NCBI RefSeq assembly: GCF_001690705.1 | Contig: NZ_LZGK01000013.1 | Span: forward strand, 186,001 to 250,000 | Direction of reading: 5' to 3' | Source: Gilliamella sp. wkB178 | GTDB taxonomy: Bacteria > Pseudomonadota > Gammaproteobacteria > Enterobacterales > Orbaceae | Length of the DNA: 64,000 bases | Shown here: positions 20,309 to 32,327 of the stretch, in pieces | Layout of the letters: the number at the start of each line of letters is the position of its first letter | How positions within the stretch are numbered: position 1 is the first letter of the stretch | The notes under the pieces: model-generated | The model's input: only the letters and a program-made list of their open reading frames with translations | Database searches by the model: none | Told to the model about the DNA's origin: nothing | Translations under genes and position numbers: made by a program

Positions 20309-21157
20309 ATGAATACCGACAAAATAGTGGATTCTTTTTCTCCCGCTCAAATGACTCAAATCGCTGAAGACGCAGGCAATTATAAATTAAATAAACATCC
20401 AAGTAGTACAATCCTTTCTGCCATTTTGGCGGGAGTATTTATATCAATAGCATTTGTTTTTTATATTACTGTGACGACAGGCACAGCAACAGTAGCTTAT
20501 GGATTAGCTAAGTTTGTTGGAGGAGCTTGCTTCTCTTTGGGGCTTATGTTAGTAGTTTGCTGTGGAACTGATTTGTTCACTTCAACGATTTTAACGATTT
20601 TACCACGTATGACTCACAAAGCTAGTTGGCTAAAAATGATCCGTAATTGGATTTTAGTGTATATTGGTAATTTTATTGGTGCTATACTGTTTGTAGCAGT
20701 AATATGGTTTTCTGGTCAATATATGGTAGCTAACGGTTTATGGGGCTTGAATGTGTTACAAACAGCCGATCATAAACTACATCATACTTTTATTGAAGCA
20801 GTATTTCTGGGTTTACTGGCTAATTTAATGGTTTGTTTAGCTGTTTGGATGACTTATGCTGGAAGAAGCCTATTGGATAAAATGTTAGTCATGGTTCTGC
20901 CAATTGGAATGTTTGTTGCGAGCGGTTTTGAACATAGCATAGCTAATATGTTTATGATTCCTATGGGTATAGTGATTAATAATTTTGCGTCACCGGAATT
21001 TTGGCTTTCTGTTGGTGTATCACCAGATCAATTTCAGGCCCTAACAGTAGAAAATTTTATATTTGATAATTTAATTCCAGTAACAATCGGTAATATTTTG
21101 GGTGGTTTAGCAGTAGCACTTCCTTATTGGGTTTTATATTTACGTAAGCCCCATTGA
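20309..21157 (+). CDS. focA: FocA, formate channel
   Basis: A 282-residue pentameric inner-membrane formate/nitrite transporter that exports or re-imports formate made by PflB. Six membrane spans are visible; the family landmarks are ITVTTGTATVAYG, VCCGTDLFTST, LQTADHKLHHTFIEAV, the pore histidine in SGFEHSIANMF and DNLIPVTIGNI. I start at the second ATG (MNTDKIVDSF), because GAGGA lies at proper spacing before it and it aligns with E. coli FocA, not at the ATG 15 bases upstream. It precedes pflB by 67 bases, as in E. coli. Confidence 0.95.
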   Translation: MNTDKIVDSFSPAQMTQIAEDAGNYKLNKHPSSTILSAILAGVFISIAFVFYITVTTGTATVAYGLAKFVGGACFSLGLMLVVCCGTDLFTSTILTILPRMTHKASWLKMIRNWILVYIGNFIGAILFVAVIWFSGQYMVANGLWGLNVLQTADHKLHHTFIEAVFLGLLANLMVCLAVWMTYAGRSLLDKMLVMVLPIGMFVASGFEHSIANMFMIPMGIVINNFASPEFWLSVGVSPDQFQALTVENFIFDNLIPVTIGNILGGLAVALPYWVLYLRKPH

Positions 21158-21224
21158 TTTTATCATATTTGCCCTTATATAAGTAAAGGTGGATATATTT
21201 TTGAAAACCTGAGGTAAAAAAACT

Positions 21225-23507
21225 ATGAGTAATTTAAACGAAGTACAAGCAGTAGCTTGGAAAGGATTTAAAGATGGTGATTGGCAAAATAATGTCAATG
21301 TACGCGAATTTATTCAAAAAAACTATACCCCTTATGAGGGTGATGAGTCTTTTTTAGCTGGTGCAACAGAGGCTACAACTAAGTTATGGGCAAAAGTGAT
21401 GGAAGGCATTAAGATCGAAAATGCTACCCATGCTCCTGTAGATTTTGATACCAGTGTTATTTCGACTATCACTGCTCATGATGCTGGTTATATTGAAAAA
21501 GATTTAGAAAAAATTGTTGGTTTACAAACTGAAAAACCATTAAAACGAGCAATTATCCCGTTTGGTGGCATCAGAATGATCGAAAGTTCTTGTAAAGCCT
21601 ATAATAGAACTCTTGATCCATTAGTTGAAAAAATCTTTACTGAATATCGTAAAACTCATAACCAAGGTGTTTTTGATATTTACACTCCAGACATTCTTCG
21701 TTGCCGTAAATCAGGTGTAATCACAGGTCTTCCTGATGCTTATGGTCGTGGTCGTATCATTGGTGACTATCGTCGTGTTGCTCTTTATGGTATTGACTTT
21801 TTGATGAAAGATAAATTTGCACAATTTAATTCATTACAAGCTGATTTTGAAAATGGTGTAGATTTAACCATGACAATGCAACGTCGTGAAGAAATTGCAG
21901 AACAACACCGTGCACTTGGTCAAATTAAAGAAATGGCTGCGAAATATGGCTTTGATATTTCTGGTCCAGCTAAAACAGCTCAAGAAGCGGTACAATGGAC
22001 ATATTTTGGTTATTTAGCTGCGGTTAAATCACAAAATGGTGCGGCAATGTCTTTAGGTCGTACTTCAACATTCTTTGATATTTATTTCCAACGCGATCTT
22101 GCTGCTGGATTAATCACTGAAAAAGATGCACAAGAAATTATTGACCACTTCGTAATGAAATTACGTATGGTTCGTTTCTTACGTACACCTGAATATGATG
22201 AATTATTCTCTGGTGATCCAATTTGGGCAACTGAATCACTTGCAGGTATGGGGCTTGATGGTCGTACATTAGTAACTAAGACTTCATTCCGTTTCTTAAA
22301 TACTTTATACACTATGGGACCATCACCAGAACCAAATATGACAATTCTTTGGTCTGAACAATTACCAAGTGGCTTTAAAGAGTTTGCATCAAAAGTGTCT
22401 ATTGATACTTCATCATTACAATATGAAAATGATGATTTAATGCGTCCTGACTTCAACAGTGATGACTACGCAATCGCTTGTTGTGTAAGCCCAATGATTG
22501 TAGGTAAACAAATGCAATTCTTTGGTGCTCGTGCTAACCTTGCAAAAACTCTTCTATACGCAATCAATGGTGGTGTGGACGAAAAACTAAAAATGCAGGT
22601 AGGTCCTAAAGAAGATCCAATTACAGACGAATATTTAGAATTTGATAAAGTATTTGCTCGTCTTGATCACTTTATGGATTGGTTAGCAAAACAATATGTG
22701 ACTGCATTAAATGCTATTCACTATATGCATGACAAATATAGTTATGAAGCTTCATTAATGGCTCTACATGACCGTGATATTATTCGTACTATGGCATGTG
22801 GTATTGCAGGTTTATCTGTTGCAGCTGACTCACTATCTGCTATTAAATATGCAAAAGTAAAAACAATTCGTGATGAAAATGGTTTAGCTGTTGACTTTGC
22901 TATTGAAGGTGAATATCCACAATTTGGTAATAATGATCCTCGTGTAGATGACATTGCTGTTGATTTAGTTGAACGTTTCATGAAGAAAATTCAAAAACTT
23001 AAAACTTATCGTAATGCAATTCCTACTCAGTCAGTATTAACTATTACTTCAAATGTTGTATATGGTAAGAAAACTGGTAATACTCCTGATGGCCGTCGTG
23101 CTGGTGCACCATTCGGACCAGGTGCTAACCCAATGCATGGTCGTGACCAAAAAGGTGCCGTTGCTTCATTAACATCTGTTGCTAAACTACCATTTGCTTA
23201 TGCTAAAGACGGTATTTCATATACTTTCTCAATCGTACCAAATGCGTTAGGTAAAGATGATGGTGCTCGTAAACGTAATCTTGCTGGTTTAATGGATGGC
23301 TACTTCCACCATGAAGCAACTGTAGAAGGTGGTCAACATTTAAATGTTAACGTGTTAAACCGTGAAACATTATTAGATGCAATGGATCATCCTGAAAAAT
23401 ATCCACAATTAACAATTCGTGTTTCTGGATATGCAGTACGTTTTAACTCATTAACTAAAGAGCAACAAAAAGACGTAATTACACGTACTTTCACTCAATC
23501 AATGTAA
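21225..23507 (+). CDS. pflB: PflB, pyruvate formate-lyase
   Basis: The 760-residue glycyl-radical enzyme cleaving pyruvate plus CoA to acetyl-CoA and formate under anaerobiosis. The active-site cysteine pair is in [14 protein letters not shown] and the radical glycine is in [10 protein letters not shown] near the C-terminus. Length equals E. coli PflB. AGGT-rich ribosome site (CCTGAGGTAAAAAAACT) precedes the ATG. Codons look more uniform (many CGT, GGT, AAC/TTC) than in neighbours, as expected for a highly expressed gene. A terminator follows, separating it from pflA. Confidence 0.98.
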   Translation: MSNLNEVQAVAWKGFKDGDWQNNVNVREFIQKNYTPYEGDESFLAGATEATTKLWAKVMEGIKIENATHAPVDFDTSVISTITAHDAGYIEKDLEKIVGLQTEKPLKRAIIPFGGIRMIESSCKAYNRTLDPLVEKIFTEYRKTHNQGVFDIYTPDILRCRKSGVITGLPDAYGRGRIIGDYRRVALYGIDFLMKDKFAQFNSLQADFENGVDLTMTMQRREEIAEQHRALGQIKEMAAKYGFDISGPAKTAQEAVQWTYFGYLAAVKSQNGAAMSLGRTSTFFDIYFQRDLAAGLITEKDAQEIIDHFVMKLRMVRFLRTPEYDELFSGDPIWATESLAGMGLDGRTLVTKTSFRFLNTLYTMGPSPEPNMTILWSEQLPSGFKEFASKVSIDTSSLQYENDDLMRPDFNSDDYAIACCVSPMIVGKQMQFFGARANLAKTLLYAINGGVDEKLKMQVGPKEDPITDEYLEFDKVFARLDHFMDWLAKQYVTALNAIHYMHDKYSYEASLMALHDRDIIRTMACGIAGLSVAADSLSAIKYAKVKTIRDENGLAVDFAIEGEYPQFGNNDPRVDDIAVDLVERFMKKIQKLKTYRNAIPTQSVLTITSNVVYGKKTGNTPDGRRAGAPFGPGANPMHGRDQKGAVASLTSVAKLPFAYAKDGISYTFSIVPNALGKDDGARKRNLAGLMDGYFHHEATVEGGQHLNVNVLNRETLLDAMDHPEKYPQLTIRVSGYAVRFNSLTKEQQKDVITRTFTQSM

Positions 23508-23536
23508 ATTGAAAATTTAGTTTATTGAAAAATATA

Positions 23537-23567
23537 AAATAGCGTCCTTAAAGGGCGCTATTTTTTT
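23537..23567 (+). terminator. rho-independent terminator of pflB
   Basis: Stem AAATAGCGTCCTT with AAGGGCGCTATTT (one G-U pair) and a 2-nt loop, ending in seven T. It ends the focA-pflB transcript, so pflA, 190 bases on, likely has its own promoter. Confidence 0.88.
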
Positions 23568-23761
23568 AACAAGTAAAATTTGATTAATATTAGCTATGAT
23601 TTAAATATTTTTTATGATATTCATCTAATATTGTTGGTATTTATTCGGTATAATTAAACTAAAATCAAGCTCATTTCTTATTAAAGCAATTGGTGTAAGC
23701 TAAATATCATCTGAGTTAAAATACTCACATAAATGTTGTGAGTAATTATTAGAGAATGTGT

Positions 23762-24577
23762 ATGGATCAACAGAATATTATTATGACTACTGCTCAAGTT
23801 CAAGGAGCTGCAACAGCAGCAAATACAAAGCAACCGATTAAAGGGCGTATTCATTCTTTTGAATCATTTGGTACTGTAGATGGTCCAGGAATTCGCTTTA
23901 TTGTTTTTTTTCAAGGTTGCTTAATGCGTTGTTTATATTGTCATAATCGTGATACTTGGGACTTAAAAGCAGGGAAAGAAGTAACCGTTGATGAACTTAT
24001 GCAAGAAATTGTTTCATATAAAAGTTTTATTATGCCTAATGGCGGAGGGGTAACAGCCTCAGGAGGGGAAGCAACTTTGCAAACAGAGTTTGTTACAGAG
24101 TGGTTTAAAGCTTGTCACCAAGAAGGTATTAGCACGTGTTTAGATACTAATGGTTATGCTAGGCAGCTTGATCATACTGTTGATGATCTCATGGAGGTAA
24201 CGGATCTAGTCATGTTGGATTTGAAACAAGTTAATGATGAGATTCATCAAAAACTAGTTGGTGTTCCTAATAAGCGAGTACTTGAATTTGCGAAATATTT
24301 ACAAAGAATTAATAAAAGAACTTGGATACGTTATGTAGTAGTTCCGGGTTGGACAGACGATGATAACTCAGCTCATCTACTTGGTAAGTTTATTCAAGGG
24401 ATGAATAATATAGAAAGAGTAGAGTTATTACCTTACCATAAATTAGGTGCCTATAAATGGGAAACTTTAGGTGATAAATATAAGTTAGAAGGAGTAGAAG
24501 CTCCACCTAGAGAAACATTAGATAGAATACAAGCTATTATTGAAAGTTATGGTCAATATGTGACCTTCAGTAAATAG
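23762..24577 (+). CDS. pflA: PflA, pyruvate formate-lyase activating enzyme (radical SAM)
   Basis: A 271-residue radical-SAM enzyme that abstracts hydrogen from the PflB glycine. The cluster motif is [10 protein letters not shown] (CX3CX2C), after [32 protein letters not shown] and [10 protein letters not shown] are further landmarks. AGAGA sits six bases before the second ATG (23762), so I prefer it over the ATG at 23756. The N-terminal extension before GRIHSFES is about 20 residues longer than in E. coli PflA; the ATG at 23783 could be the true start. An 8-bp inverted repeat (23722-23744) lies in the leader. Confidence 0.95.
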   Translation: MDQQNIIMTTAQVQGAATAANTKQPIKGRIHSFESFGTVDGPGIRFIVFFQGCLMRCLYCHNRDTWDLKAGKEVTVDELMQEIVSYKSFIMPNGGGVTASGGEATLQTEFVTEWFKACHQEGISTCLDTNGYARQLDHTVDDLMEVTDLVMLDLKQVNDEIHQKLVGVPNKRVLEFAKYLQRINKRTWIRYVVVPGWTDDDNSAHLLGKFIQGMNNIERVELLPYHKLGAYKWETLGDKYKLEGVEAPPRETLDRIQAIIESYGQYVTFSK

Positions 24578-24589
24578 AATAAATTCATA

Positions 24590-24618
24590 AAAAAGGCACG
24601 TTTATCCGTGCTTTTTTA
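24590..24618 (+). terminator. rho-independent terminator of pflA
   Basis: GGCACG-TTTATC-CGTGC hairpin flanked by A-run and T-run (TTTTTTATTTTG), just past the pflA stop. The A-run on the 5' side may let it act for the convergent gene too. Confidence 0.85.
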
Positions 24619-24626
24619 TTTTGTAT

Positions 24627-25523
24627 TTATCTTATCCTTTTACGTTTTAGTGCACGTAAAATAAAAATACCACCTTCTAAAGTAAGCACACATACAGCTA
24701 ACCAAATAAGACTATAAGAAATGATATGTTCTGATGAAACCGATTCGTGTAGGAATAATACCGAAACAATGGTCAGTAATACGGGCTCCACATATCCTAA
24801 CAAACCAAATAATCCCATTGGTAGTAATCGTCTAGCTACAAAATACATTGCAAAAGCAATAGCGGTGATTACACCAAGCATCGGGATATAAATATGGTAA
24901 AGATTAAGATCATTGATTGTTTTATGCAAATCATAATGAAATGTGAAATAAATAAAACAGCCTAAAAAAATAAAAAAGAAATCTGAAAATGTACCGGCTA
25001 TGCCTTCTATTTGTAATTTACGTCGTGTTATAAAATAAATAGGATAACCTAGAGCTATAACAGCTGTTTCCCATGAAAATGCGCCTGTGGTGTAGATTTC
25101 TATTGATACACCTAGAACCGCAATCCCGACAGCAATTTTTTGTAAAAAGCTCAATTTTTCCTTATAGAATAACTGCCCAAAAATCACCATAGATAAGGGT
25201 AACAAAAAATACCCTAGTGAGGCTGATAAACCATGACCATTTAATGGTGCCCAAATAAAAATCATCATTTGAATTGTTAGTAATACTGAAGAAAATAAAA
25301 GGCCCAGTAATAATAAAGGTTGTAGTTTAATACGAATGAATAATGAGTGGATAGCAGACCATTGTTTTTCAATTAAAATTAGTATTACTATGGCAGGAAA
25401 AGAAGTTAATAATCGCCAACAAAAGATGTCTACCACTGATAGTGGCTGCAATAAAACAGGGTAATAATATAATAGGCCAAAAAGGCATGATGCTAATATC
25501 GAAAGTATCACCCCTTTAATCAT
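24627..25523 (-). CDS. EamA-family (RarD-like) transporter
   Basis: A 298-residue integral membrane protein with ten predicted spans in two EamA halves. LLYYYPVLLQPLSVVDIFCWRLL, NGHGLSASLGYFLLPL and VARRLLPMGLFGLLGYVEPVLL match the RarD branch, known in E. coli as a putative chloramphenicol-sensitivity protein; its natural substrate is unknown. I start at MIKGVILSILAS, since AAGGTGGAAC precedes that ATG, rather than 54 bases upstream inside the serS terminator region. Convergent with pflA. Confidence 0.85.
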   Translation of the reverse strand: MIKGVILSILASCLFGLLYYYPVLLQPLSVVDIFCWRLLTSFPAIVILILIEKQWSAIHSLFIRIKLQPLLLLGLLFSSVLLTIQMMIFIWAPLNGHGLSASLGYFLLPLSMVIFGQLFYKEKLSFLQKIAVGIAVLGVSIEIYTTGAFSWETAVIALGYPIYFITRRKLQIEGIAGTFSDFFFIFLGCFIYFTFHYDLHKTINDLNLYHIYIPMLGVITAIAFAMYFVARRLLPMGLFGLLGYVEPVLLTIVSVLFLHESVSSEHIISYSLIWLAVCVLTLEGGIFILRALKRKRIR

Positions 25524-25541
25524 AAGTTCCACCTTGCTCAA

Positions 25542-25574
25542 TAATAAAAAAATAGCGCTAATATATAGCGCTAT
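25542..25574 (-). terminator. rho-independent terminator of serS
   Basis: On the minus strand ATAGCGCTA-TATAT-TAGCGCTAT is a perfect 9-bp stem followed by TTTTTTTATTAT. It lies between serS and the EamA gene on the same strand. Confidence 0.88.
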
Positions 25575-25595
25575 CATTTGGCTGATATTTTATTC

Positions 25596-26903
<1,308 letters not shown>

Positions 26904-27033
26904 TTAAAGAAATATCTATCTACTTTATTTTGACTTGTTACCACTAGCAACAAAGTGCACAAATGAAAATAGAACGATAATATATAAATGAGTTGTCTTA
27001 GTATACTAGAATTATATGGGGATTCAACCAAAA

Positions 27034-27110
27034 TGGCGCACCCGAAGGGATTCGAACCCCTGACCGCTCGGTTCGAAGCCGAGTGCTCTATCCAGCTGAG
27101 CTACGGATGC
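27034..27110 (-). tRNA. tRNA-Arg (anticodon TCG)
   Basis: Full 77-base cloverleaf with encoded CCA. Acceptor arms are GCATCCG and CGGGTGC (one T-G pair); the anticodon arm is CTCGG-CTTCGAA-CCGAG, giving anticodon TCG, and the T loop is GGTTCGAATCC. It is nearly identical to the two tRNA-Arg(ACG) copies beside it, differing in anticodon base 34, a compensated anticodon-stem pair, one other stem position and the discriminator (G not A). TCG would read CGA and CGG. Confidence 0.93.
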
Positions 27111-27131
27111 GAGTATTGATATTATCAAAAA

Positions 27132-27208
27132 TGGTGCATCCGAAGGGATTCGAACCCCTGACCGCCCGGTTCGTAGCCGGGTACTCTATCCAGCTGAGCT
27201 ACGGATGC
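27132..27208 (-). tRNA. tRNA-Arg (anticodon ACG), copy 2
   Basis: A 77-base cloverleaf with encoded CCA. Acceptor arms GCATCCG and CGGATGC pair perfectly; anticodon arm CCCGG-CTACGAA-CCGGG gives ACG, normally deaminated to ICG to read CGT, CGC and CGA. Identical in its core to the copy at 27229-27305. Confidence 0.96.
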
Positions 27209-27228
27209 GTACTGATATTATTAAAAAG

Positions 27229-27305
27229 TGGTGCATCCGAAGGGATTCGAACCCCTGACCGCCCGGTTCGTAGCCGGGTACTCTATCCAGCTGAGCTACG
27301 GATGC
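27229..27305 (-). tRNA. tRNA-Arg (anticodon ACG), copy 1
   Basis: Same 77-base structure as the neighbouring copy, with anticodon ACG and encoded CCA. It follows tRNA-Ser in the same transcript, as argV does serV in E. coli. Confidence 0.96.
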
Positions 27306-27321
27306 AAGATAATTAATAAAA

Positions 27322-27414
27322 TGGCGGTGAGAGAGGGATTCGAACCCTCGATGCAGCTTTTGACCGCATACTCCCTTAGCAGGGGAGCGCCTTCAGCCTC
27401 TCGGCCATCTCACC
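27322..27414 (-). tRNA. tRNA-Ser (anticodon GCT)
   Basis: A 93-base tRNA with the long variable arm typical of serine tRNAs, acceptor GGTGAGA with TCTCACC and encoded CCA. Anticodon arm CTCCC-CTGCTAA-GGGAG gives GCT, reading AGC and AGT. It is first in the tRNA operon, next to csrA, matching the E. coli serV-argVYZQ location. Confidence 0.96.
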
Positions 27415-27464
27415 AAAACCATTATGACCCTATTGGAACAACAAAATCATAATGTGTGGCGCAC

Positions 27465-27492
27465 ATATTACGTTTTACAAAAAATAAGTCAA
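27465..27492 (-). promoter_or_regulatory. sigma-70 promoter of the tRNA operon
   Basis: On the minus strand -35 TTGACT, a 16-bp spacer and -10 TAATAT. The next bases, GTGCGCC, form a GC-rich discriminator as in stringently controlled stable-RNA promoters. Transcription would start near 27458, about 44 bases before tRNA-Ser. Confidence 0.75.
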
Positions 27493-27538
27493 ACATTTTT
27501 TTGCTTACGTGTGCTAGTTGTTTATTTCATGCCCAATA

Positions 27539-27739
27539 TCACTCTTTAGGCTCAGACATATCATCAATTTTATCTTGTGTTTGATGAATTCTGTTGTAAA
27601 TCTCTTCCCTATGAATAGAAACTTCCTTAGGTGCATTAATACCAATTCTGACTTGATTACCTTTCACGCCTAAAATGGTAATAACAACATCGTCACCAAT
27701 AATAAGTGTTTCACCTACTCTCCTAGTTAAAATTAACAT
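27539..27739 (-). CDS. csrA: CsrA, carbon storage regulator
   Basis: A 66-residue homodimeric RNA-binding protein that blocks or stabilises mRNAs at GGA motifs. The start [18 protein letters not shown] and [12 protein letters not shown], including the RNA-contacting R44 region, are canonical. Position between alaS and the Ser/Arg tRNA cluster is conserved in gammaproteobacteria. AGGAGAT is an excellent ribosome site. Confidence 0.98.
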   Translation of the reverse strand: MLILTRRVGETLIIGDDVVITILGVKGNQVRIGINAPKEVSIHREEIYNRIHQTQDKIDDMSEPKE

Positions 27740-27868
27740 TAGATCTCCTACTCTCAGTTATTTATATATCCAAACAATTTTAAGATATAGCTTCGTCAGC
27801 CCCCCATCAACAAGACAGAAAGACGGAATTTTACAGAGTACGCTTATAAGATAAATAAGCATATCTGG

Positions 27869-30502
27869 CTAACTTGCTTGTAATTTATTACTGATTTCCT
27901 TTTTCACAGAAGATAACGCTTCTGGTAACGCCGAAAGATCCATTCCACCTGCTTGAGCAAAGTCAGGCCGCCCACCGCCTTTACCACCTATTTTTAATGC
28001 TAATTGAGAAACTAATTCGCCAGCTTTAACAAGATGAATTAAATCATTGGTTACGCCAGCTGCTAAATTGATTTTATTATCGTTGACGGCAGCTAAAATT
28101 ATTACTCCTGATTTTAATTGATTTTTAAGGTCATCGATCATGGTTCGTAATAGTTTAGCCTCGACATTATCAAGTTTAGCAATTAGGATATTATTATTAT
28201 TAATTTTTTCGCATTGGTTAAGCAATTGTGCACTTTGTTGGCTAGCTTTTTGTGCCTTTAATTGCTCGATTGTTTTTTCTAACAATTTAGTTTGTTCAAG
28301 TAGTTGCTCAATACGAGCTAATAGAGTTGTTTTATCACTTTTAACTAATAATTCAACCTGATTTAATAAACTGGACTCATTATGTATATATTCCATGGCA
28401 TTTTGCCCGGATGTAGCCTCAATACGACGTATTCCTGAAGCAATACTTGATTCGGAAGTGATTTTAAATAAACCGATATCACCGGTTCTATCTACATGAG
28501 TACCACCACAAAGTTCAATTGAAAAATCTCCCATGGTTAGTACACGTACAATATCTTCATATTTTTCGCCAAATAGTGCCATGGCACCTTTATTTTTGGC
28601 TTGTTCAATTGGCATAAGCTCAATGTGAACAGGTAAATTACGACGTATTTGTTGATTAACAAGATCTTCAATTTCTACAATCTGCTCTGGTGTAATGGCT
28701 TGAGTATGTGAAAAGTCAAAACGAAGATAACTTTCATTTACCAATGACCCCTTTTGATGAACATGATTACCCAAAATTTGCTGTAAAGCAGCTTGTAATA
28801 AGTGCGTTGCCGAATGATTACGGCGAATGCGTTCGCGTAACTCTACATTAATTGCAGCGGTTACATTATCACCAACTTTTAAAGACCCTTTAATTATTTG
28901 ACCTAAATGGCCAATGCTTTTACCATATTTTTGGCTATCAACCACATTAAATTCGATATTCGCTGTTGTTAATAAACCTTTATCTCCGACTTGTCCTCCA
29001 GATTCACCATAAAATGGGGTTTTATCTAAAATAATAATAGCTTCATCACCGGCATGAATAGTGTCAACTTTTTGACCATTTTTGAATATTGCTATTACCT
29101 TACCTGATGATTCTGTTGTTTGATAACCTAAGAATTCAGTTTTATCATCTAATTTGATAACACTACTATAATCGACGTTAAATGAGCTGGATTCACGCGC
29201 ACGTTTGCGTTGCTCTTCCATACATTTGTCAAAACCCGCCTCGTCAATAATAATGTTTTTTTCACGGCATACATCAGCAGTTAAATCTAATGGAAAACCA
29301 TAAGTATCATATAGTTTAAATGCTACATCACCTGGCAAAATTCTCCCGGTAAGTTTAGTCAGTTCTTGATCTAATAAAGATAGTCCACGTTCTAACGTTT
29401 TTAAAAATTGTTCTTCTTCAATTTTAAGAGTATCTTCAACTAACTTACGATTATTATTTAATTCAATCGCTGCGCTATCCATTACGTCAATTAATGGTTT
29501 AACCAGTTTGTAAAAAAAGATACCTTTAGCGCCAAGCATATGACCGTGACGTACGGCTCTTCTGATGATACGACGTAATACGTAACCCCGCCCTTCATTG
29601 GAAGGTAATACACCATCAGAAATTAAAAATGCACAAGAACGAATATGATCAGCAATCACTCGCAAAGATTTACTTTCTAAATCGTTAGTATTAATAATTT
29701 GTGCTGCATCTTTTATTAATTTTTTGAATAGATCAATTTCATAATTAGAATTAACATGCTGTAATACAGCTGCAATACGTTCTAATCCCATGCCAGTATC
29801 AACTGATGGTTTAGGTAATGGTTCCATTGTGCCATCAGGGTGGCGATTAAATTGCATAAAAACGATGTTCCAGATTTCGATAAAGCGATCGCCATCTTCC
29901 TCAGCACTACCAGGAGGTCCACCCCAAATATGATCACCATGATCATAGAAAATTTCTGTACAAGGCCCACACGGTCCGGTATCACCCATTTGCCAGAAAT
30001 TATCCGATGCGTATGGTGCTCCTTTATTATCGCCAATACGTACAATACGTTCTTTAGGAATACCAATTTCTTTTTCCCAAATGGCATATGCCTCATCATC
30101 AGATTCATATACTGTTACAGTAAGTTTTTCTTTTGGGAGATTAAACCATTGCTTACTTGTAAGTAATTCCCAAGCAAAATGAATTGCGTCATGTTTAAAG
30201 TAGTCGCCAAAACTAAAATTACCTAGCATTTCAAAAAAAGTATGATGGCGAGCTGTATAGCCTACATTATCTAGGTCATTATGTTTACCGCCTGCGCGGA
30301 CACAACGTTGCGAAGTTGTAGCTCTGGTATATGAGCGTTTATCAATACCAAGAAATACATCTTTAAATTGGTTCATTCCCGCATTAGTAAATAATAATGT
30401 TGGATCATTATGTGGAACAAGGGAACTACTTGCTACAATTTCGTGTCCTTTGCTATGGAAAAAGTCAAGAAAGTTTTGACGAATTTCGGCAGTGCTTTTC
30501 AT
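27869..30502 (-). CDS. alaS: Alanyl-tRNA synthetase
   Basis: An 877-residue class II synthetase with all four domains: the aminoacylation core ([15 protein letters not shown], residues about 35-50, [17 protein letters not shown]), tRNA-recognition region, the editing domain with zinc-site [14 protein letters not shown] and ELCGGTH, and C-terminal coiled coil plus glycine-rich C-Ala ([17 protein letters not shown]). It is about the length of the E. coli enzyme (876). Gene order recA-recX-alaS-csrA is conserved. Confidence 0.98.
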   Translation of the reverse strand: MKSTAEIRQNFLDFFHSKGHEIVASSSLVPHNDPTLLFTNAGMNQFKDVFLGIDKRSYTRATTSQRCVRAGGKHNDLDNVGYTARHHTFFEMLGNFSFGDYFKHDAIHFAWELLTSKQWFNLPKEKLTVTVYESDDEAYAIWEKEIGIPKERIVRIGDNKGAPYASDNFWQMGDTGPCGPCTEIFYDHGDHIWGGPPGSAEEDGDRFIEIWNIVFMQFNRHPDGTMEPLPKPSVDTGMGLERIAAVLQHVNSNYEIDLFKKLIKDAAQIINTNDLESKSLRVIADHIRSCAFLISDGVLPSNEGRGYVLRRIIRRAVRHGHMLGAKGIFFYKLVKPLIDVMDSAAIELNNNRKLVEDTLKIEEEQFLKTLERGLSLLDQELTKLTGRILPGDVAFKLYDTYGFPLDLTADVCREKNIIIDEAGFDKCMEEQRKRARESSSFNVDYSSVIKLDDKTEFLGYQTTESSGKVIAIFKNGQKVDTIHAGDEAIIILDKTPFYGESGGQVGDKGLLTTANIEFNVVDSQKYGKSIGHLGQIIKGSLKVGDNVTAAINVELRERIRRNHSATHLLQAALQQILGNHVHQKGSLVNESYLRFDFSHTQAITPEQIVEIEDLVNQQIRRNLPVHIELMPIEQAKNKGAMALFGEKYEDIVRVLTMGDFSIELCGGTHVDRTGDIGLFKITSESSIASGIRRIEATSGQNAMEYIHNESSLLNQVELLVKSDKTTLLARIEQLLEQTKLLEKTIEQLKAQKASQQSAQLLNQCEKINNNNILIAKLDNVEAKLLRTMIDDLKNQLKSGVIILAAVNDNKINLAAGVTNDLIHLVKAGELVSQLALKIGGKGGGRPDFAQAGGMDLSALPEALSSVKKEISNKLQAS

Positions 30503-30712
30503 TTATGCTTCCAAATAAAATGATAAATTTTTAAACATAGTAATATACCCGTTACAACTTAAGTTGAAAAGTAAATATTATCTTATACGACAGTGAATCA
30601 AGCTAGTATTACAAGTAAATAAAAGGAAAAATAAAATGACCTAGTGAGTTTTTAATTGTAAAAGGATATTGTTTTAATTTTGATTGCTTATATTTTAATA
30701 TAGTATATAAAG

Positions 30713-31213
30713 TTAAGTCAATAAATCGTAGACAGTTTTTATATCATCTTGTGTATAACCTCTGTTAATCAAAAATTGCATTCCTTTTAACTGTTGTTGT
30801 TTATTTTTAGGGTTTAATTGTTTAAATTTTTTTGTTAATTGCTTAGCAGCCATATTTGACCAATTTATTTTCGCACCGCGTAATAGTTCATGAATCAAAT
30901 TGGTTGGTAAACCGCGCTGACTTAATTCTGCCGAGATTTTATATTTTCCGTAGCCTTTATTGGCACGCATAATAATATATTTTTCAATAAATTCGGCATC
31001 ATTTACCCAATTTTTACTTATACAATACTCAATGACTTGATGTATTTTAAGTTTAAGCTGATTTAATTGATCATCATATTCATCTTCGGAACATTTTATT
31101 TTTTTATTGAAAAATAAAGTTATTTTTTGGGTTAATTCGTACGATGAATGATCACGCTGTGCAAGTAGTTGCACAGCTTTATTTAGAATAACTTGGTTAA
31201 GTTTTTGGTCCAT
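30713..31213 (-). CDS. recX: RecX, RecA modulator
   Basis: A 166-residue all-helical protein that caps RecA filaments and limits recombination. Three-helix repeats are visible (LLAQRDHSSYELTQKI, NDAEFIEKYIIMRANKGYGKYKISAELSQRG, FLINRGYTQDDIKTVYDLL); the last two match RecX closely. It starts 2 bases after the recA stop, so it is co-transcribed from the LexA-controlled recA promoter. In E. coli expression is low through a partial terminator; here no such hairpin fits in the 2-base gap. Confidence 0.93.
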   Translation of the reverse strand: MDQKLNQVILNKAVQLLAQRDHSSYELTQKITLFFNKKIKCSEDEYDDQLNQLKLKIHQVIEYCISKNWVNDAEFIEKYIIMRANKGYGKYKISAELSQRGLPTNLIHELLRGAKINWSNMAAKQLTKKFKQLNPKNKQQQLKGMQFLINRGYTQDDIKTVYDLLT

Positions 31214-31215
31214 GC

Positions 31216-32268
31216 TTAGAAGCTATCATTCTCATCTGATTCTGATGATGTATCTTCATCATCAGCAGTAAAAACAGTTGGACTATTTAATAGTAAATCA
31301 CGTAATTTTGTTTCAAGTTCTTTAGCGACTTCAGGGTGTTCTTGCAAATATTTAATCGCGTTGGCTTTGCCTTGACCAACTTTTTCGCCATTATAGCTAT
31401 ACCAAGCTCCAGCTTTATCGACTAATTTGTGTTTAACACCTAAATCAATCAATTCACCTTCTTTAGAAATACCACAACCATAAAGAATTTGGAATTCAGC
31501 TTGTCTGAATGGTGCTGCAACTTTATTTTTAACTACTTTAACTCGGGTATCACTACCAATAACATCTTCACCTTCTTTTACTGCACCGGTTCGACGAATA
31601 TCTAAACGTACTGAGGCATAGAATTTAAGAGCATTACCACCAGTTGTAGTTTCCGGATTACCAAACATTACCCCTATCTTCATACGAATTTGATTGATAA
31701 AGACAACTAAACAGTTAGCATTTTTAATATTAGCAGTAAGTTTACGTAAAGCTTGTGACATTAGTCGGGCTTGCAGTCCCATATGAGAATCACCCATTTC
31801 GCCTTCAATCTCAGCTTTTGGTGTCAATGCTGCTACCGAGTCCACAATAATGACATCAACAGCCCCAGAGCGAACTAAAGCATCACAAATTTCAAGTGCT
31901 TGTTCGCCTGTATCTGGTTGCGAAACCAATAAGTCATCAACTTTTACACCTAACTTAGCCGCATAAATTGGATCTAAAGCATGTTCAGCATCAATAAATG
32001 CACAAGTTTTCCCTTCTTTTTGTGCTTGGGCAATAACTGATAGTGTTAGTGTTGTTTTACCGGATGATTCCGGCCCGAAAATTTCAACAATTCGACCCAT
32101 TGGTAAGCCACCGATACCCAATGCAATATCTAACCCCAAAGAACCTGTAGAAACGGCATCAACATCAAGAGTTTGGGTATCACCTAATCGCATAATTGAA
32201 CCTTTACCAAATTGTTTTTCGATCTGGCTTAATGCGGCTGAAAGTGCACGTTGTTTGTTTTCATTCAT
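31216..32268 (-). CDS. recA: RecA recombinase
   Basis: A 350-residue DNA-dependent ATPase that forms strand-exchange filaments and triggers LexA self-cleavage. Walker A is GPESSGKTT, Walker [11 protein letters not shown], and loop L2 follows [27 protein letters not shown]. The tail is acidic ([15 protein letters not shown]), as is typical. I start at [13 protein letters not shown], the family start, dropping 13 upstream codons. A perfect LexA box lies about 44 bases upstream. Confidence 0.98.
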   Translation of the reverse strand: MNENKQRALSAALSQIEKQFGKGSIMRLGDTQTLDVDAVSTGSLGLDIALGIGGLPMGRIVEIFGPESSGKTTLTLSVIAQAQKEGKTCAFIDAEHALDPIYAAKLGVKVDDLLVSQPDTGEQALEICDALVRSGAVDVIIVDSVAALTPKAEIEGEMGDSHMGLQARLMSQALRKLTANIKNANCLVVFINQIRMKIGVMFGNPETTTGGNALKFYASVRLDIRRTGAVKEGEDVIGSDTRVKVVKNKVAAPFRQAEFQILYGCGISKEGELIDLGVKHKLVDKAGAWYSYNGEKVGQGKANAIKYLQEHPEVAKELETKLRDLLLNSPTVFTADDEDTSSESDENDSF

Positions 32269-32311
32269 ATAATAAAATTCCAATGTGTTAGGATAATAGC
32301 TATACATTATA

Positions 32312-32327
32312 CTGTATTGTTATACAG
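32312..32327 (-). promoter_or_regulatory. LexA box of recA
   Basis: CTGTATTGTTATACAG carries the full CTGT-N8-ACAG consensus, with inner bases AT-rich as usual. It lies 44 bases upstream of the recA start, so SOS control of recA-recX is expected. Confidence 0.92.

Noticed and set aside
23722-23744. TACTCACA/TGTGAGTA repeat before pflA, considered as a CRP site
   Set aside because: The half-sites point outward (TCACA then TGTGA), the reverse of a CRP site; it remains only a small leader hairpin.
27083-27452. Two open frames reading [20 protein letters not shown] and similar across the tRNA cluster
   Set aside because: They are translations of the antisense of the tRNA-Arg and tRNA-Ser genes, a known misannotation signature; the tRNAs explain the sequence.
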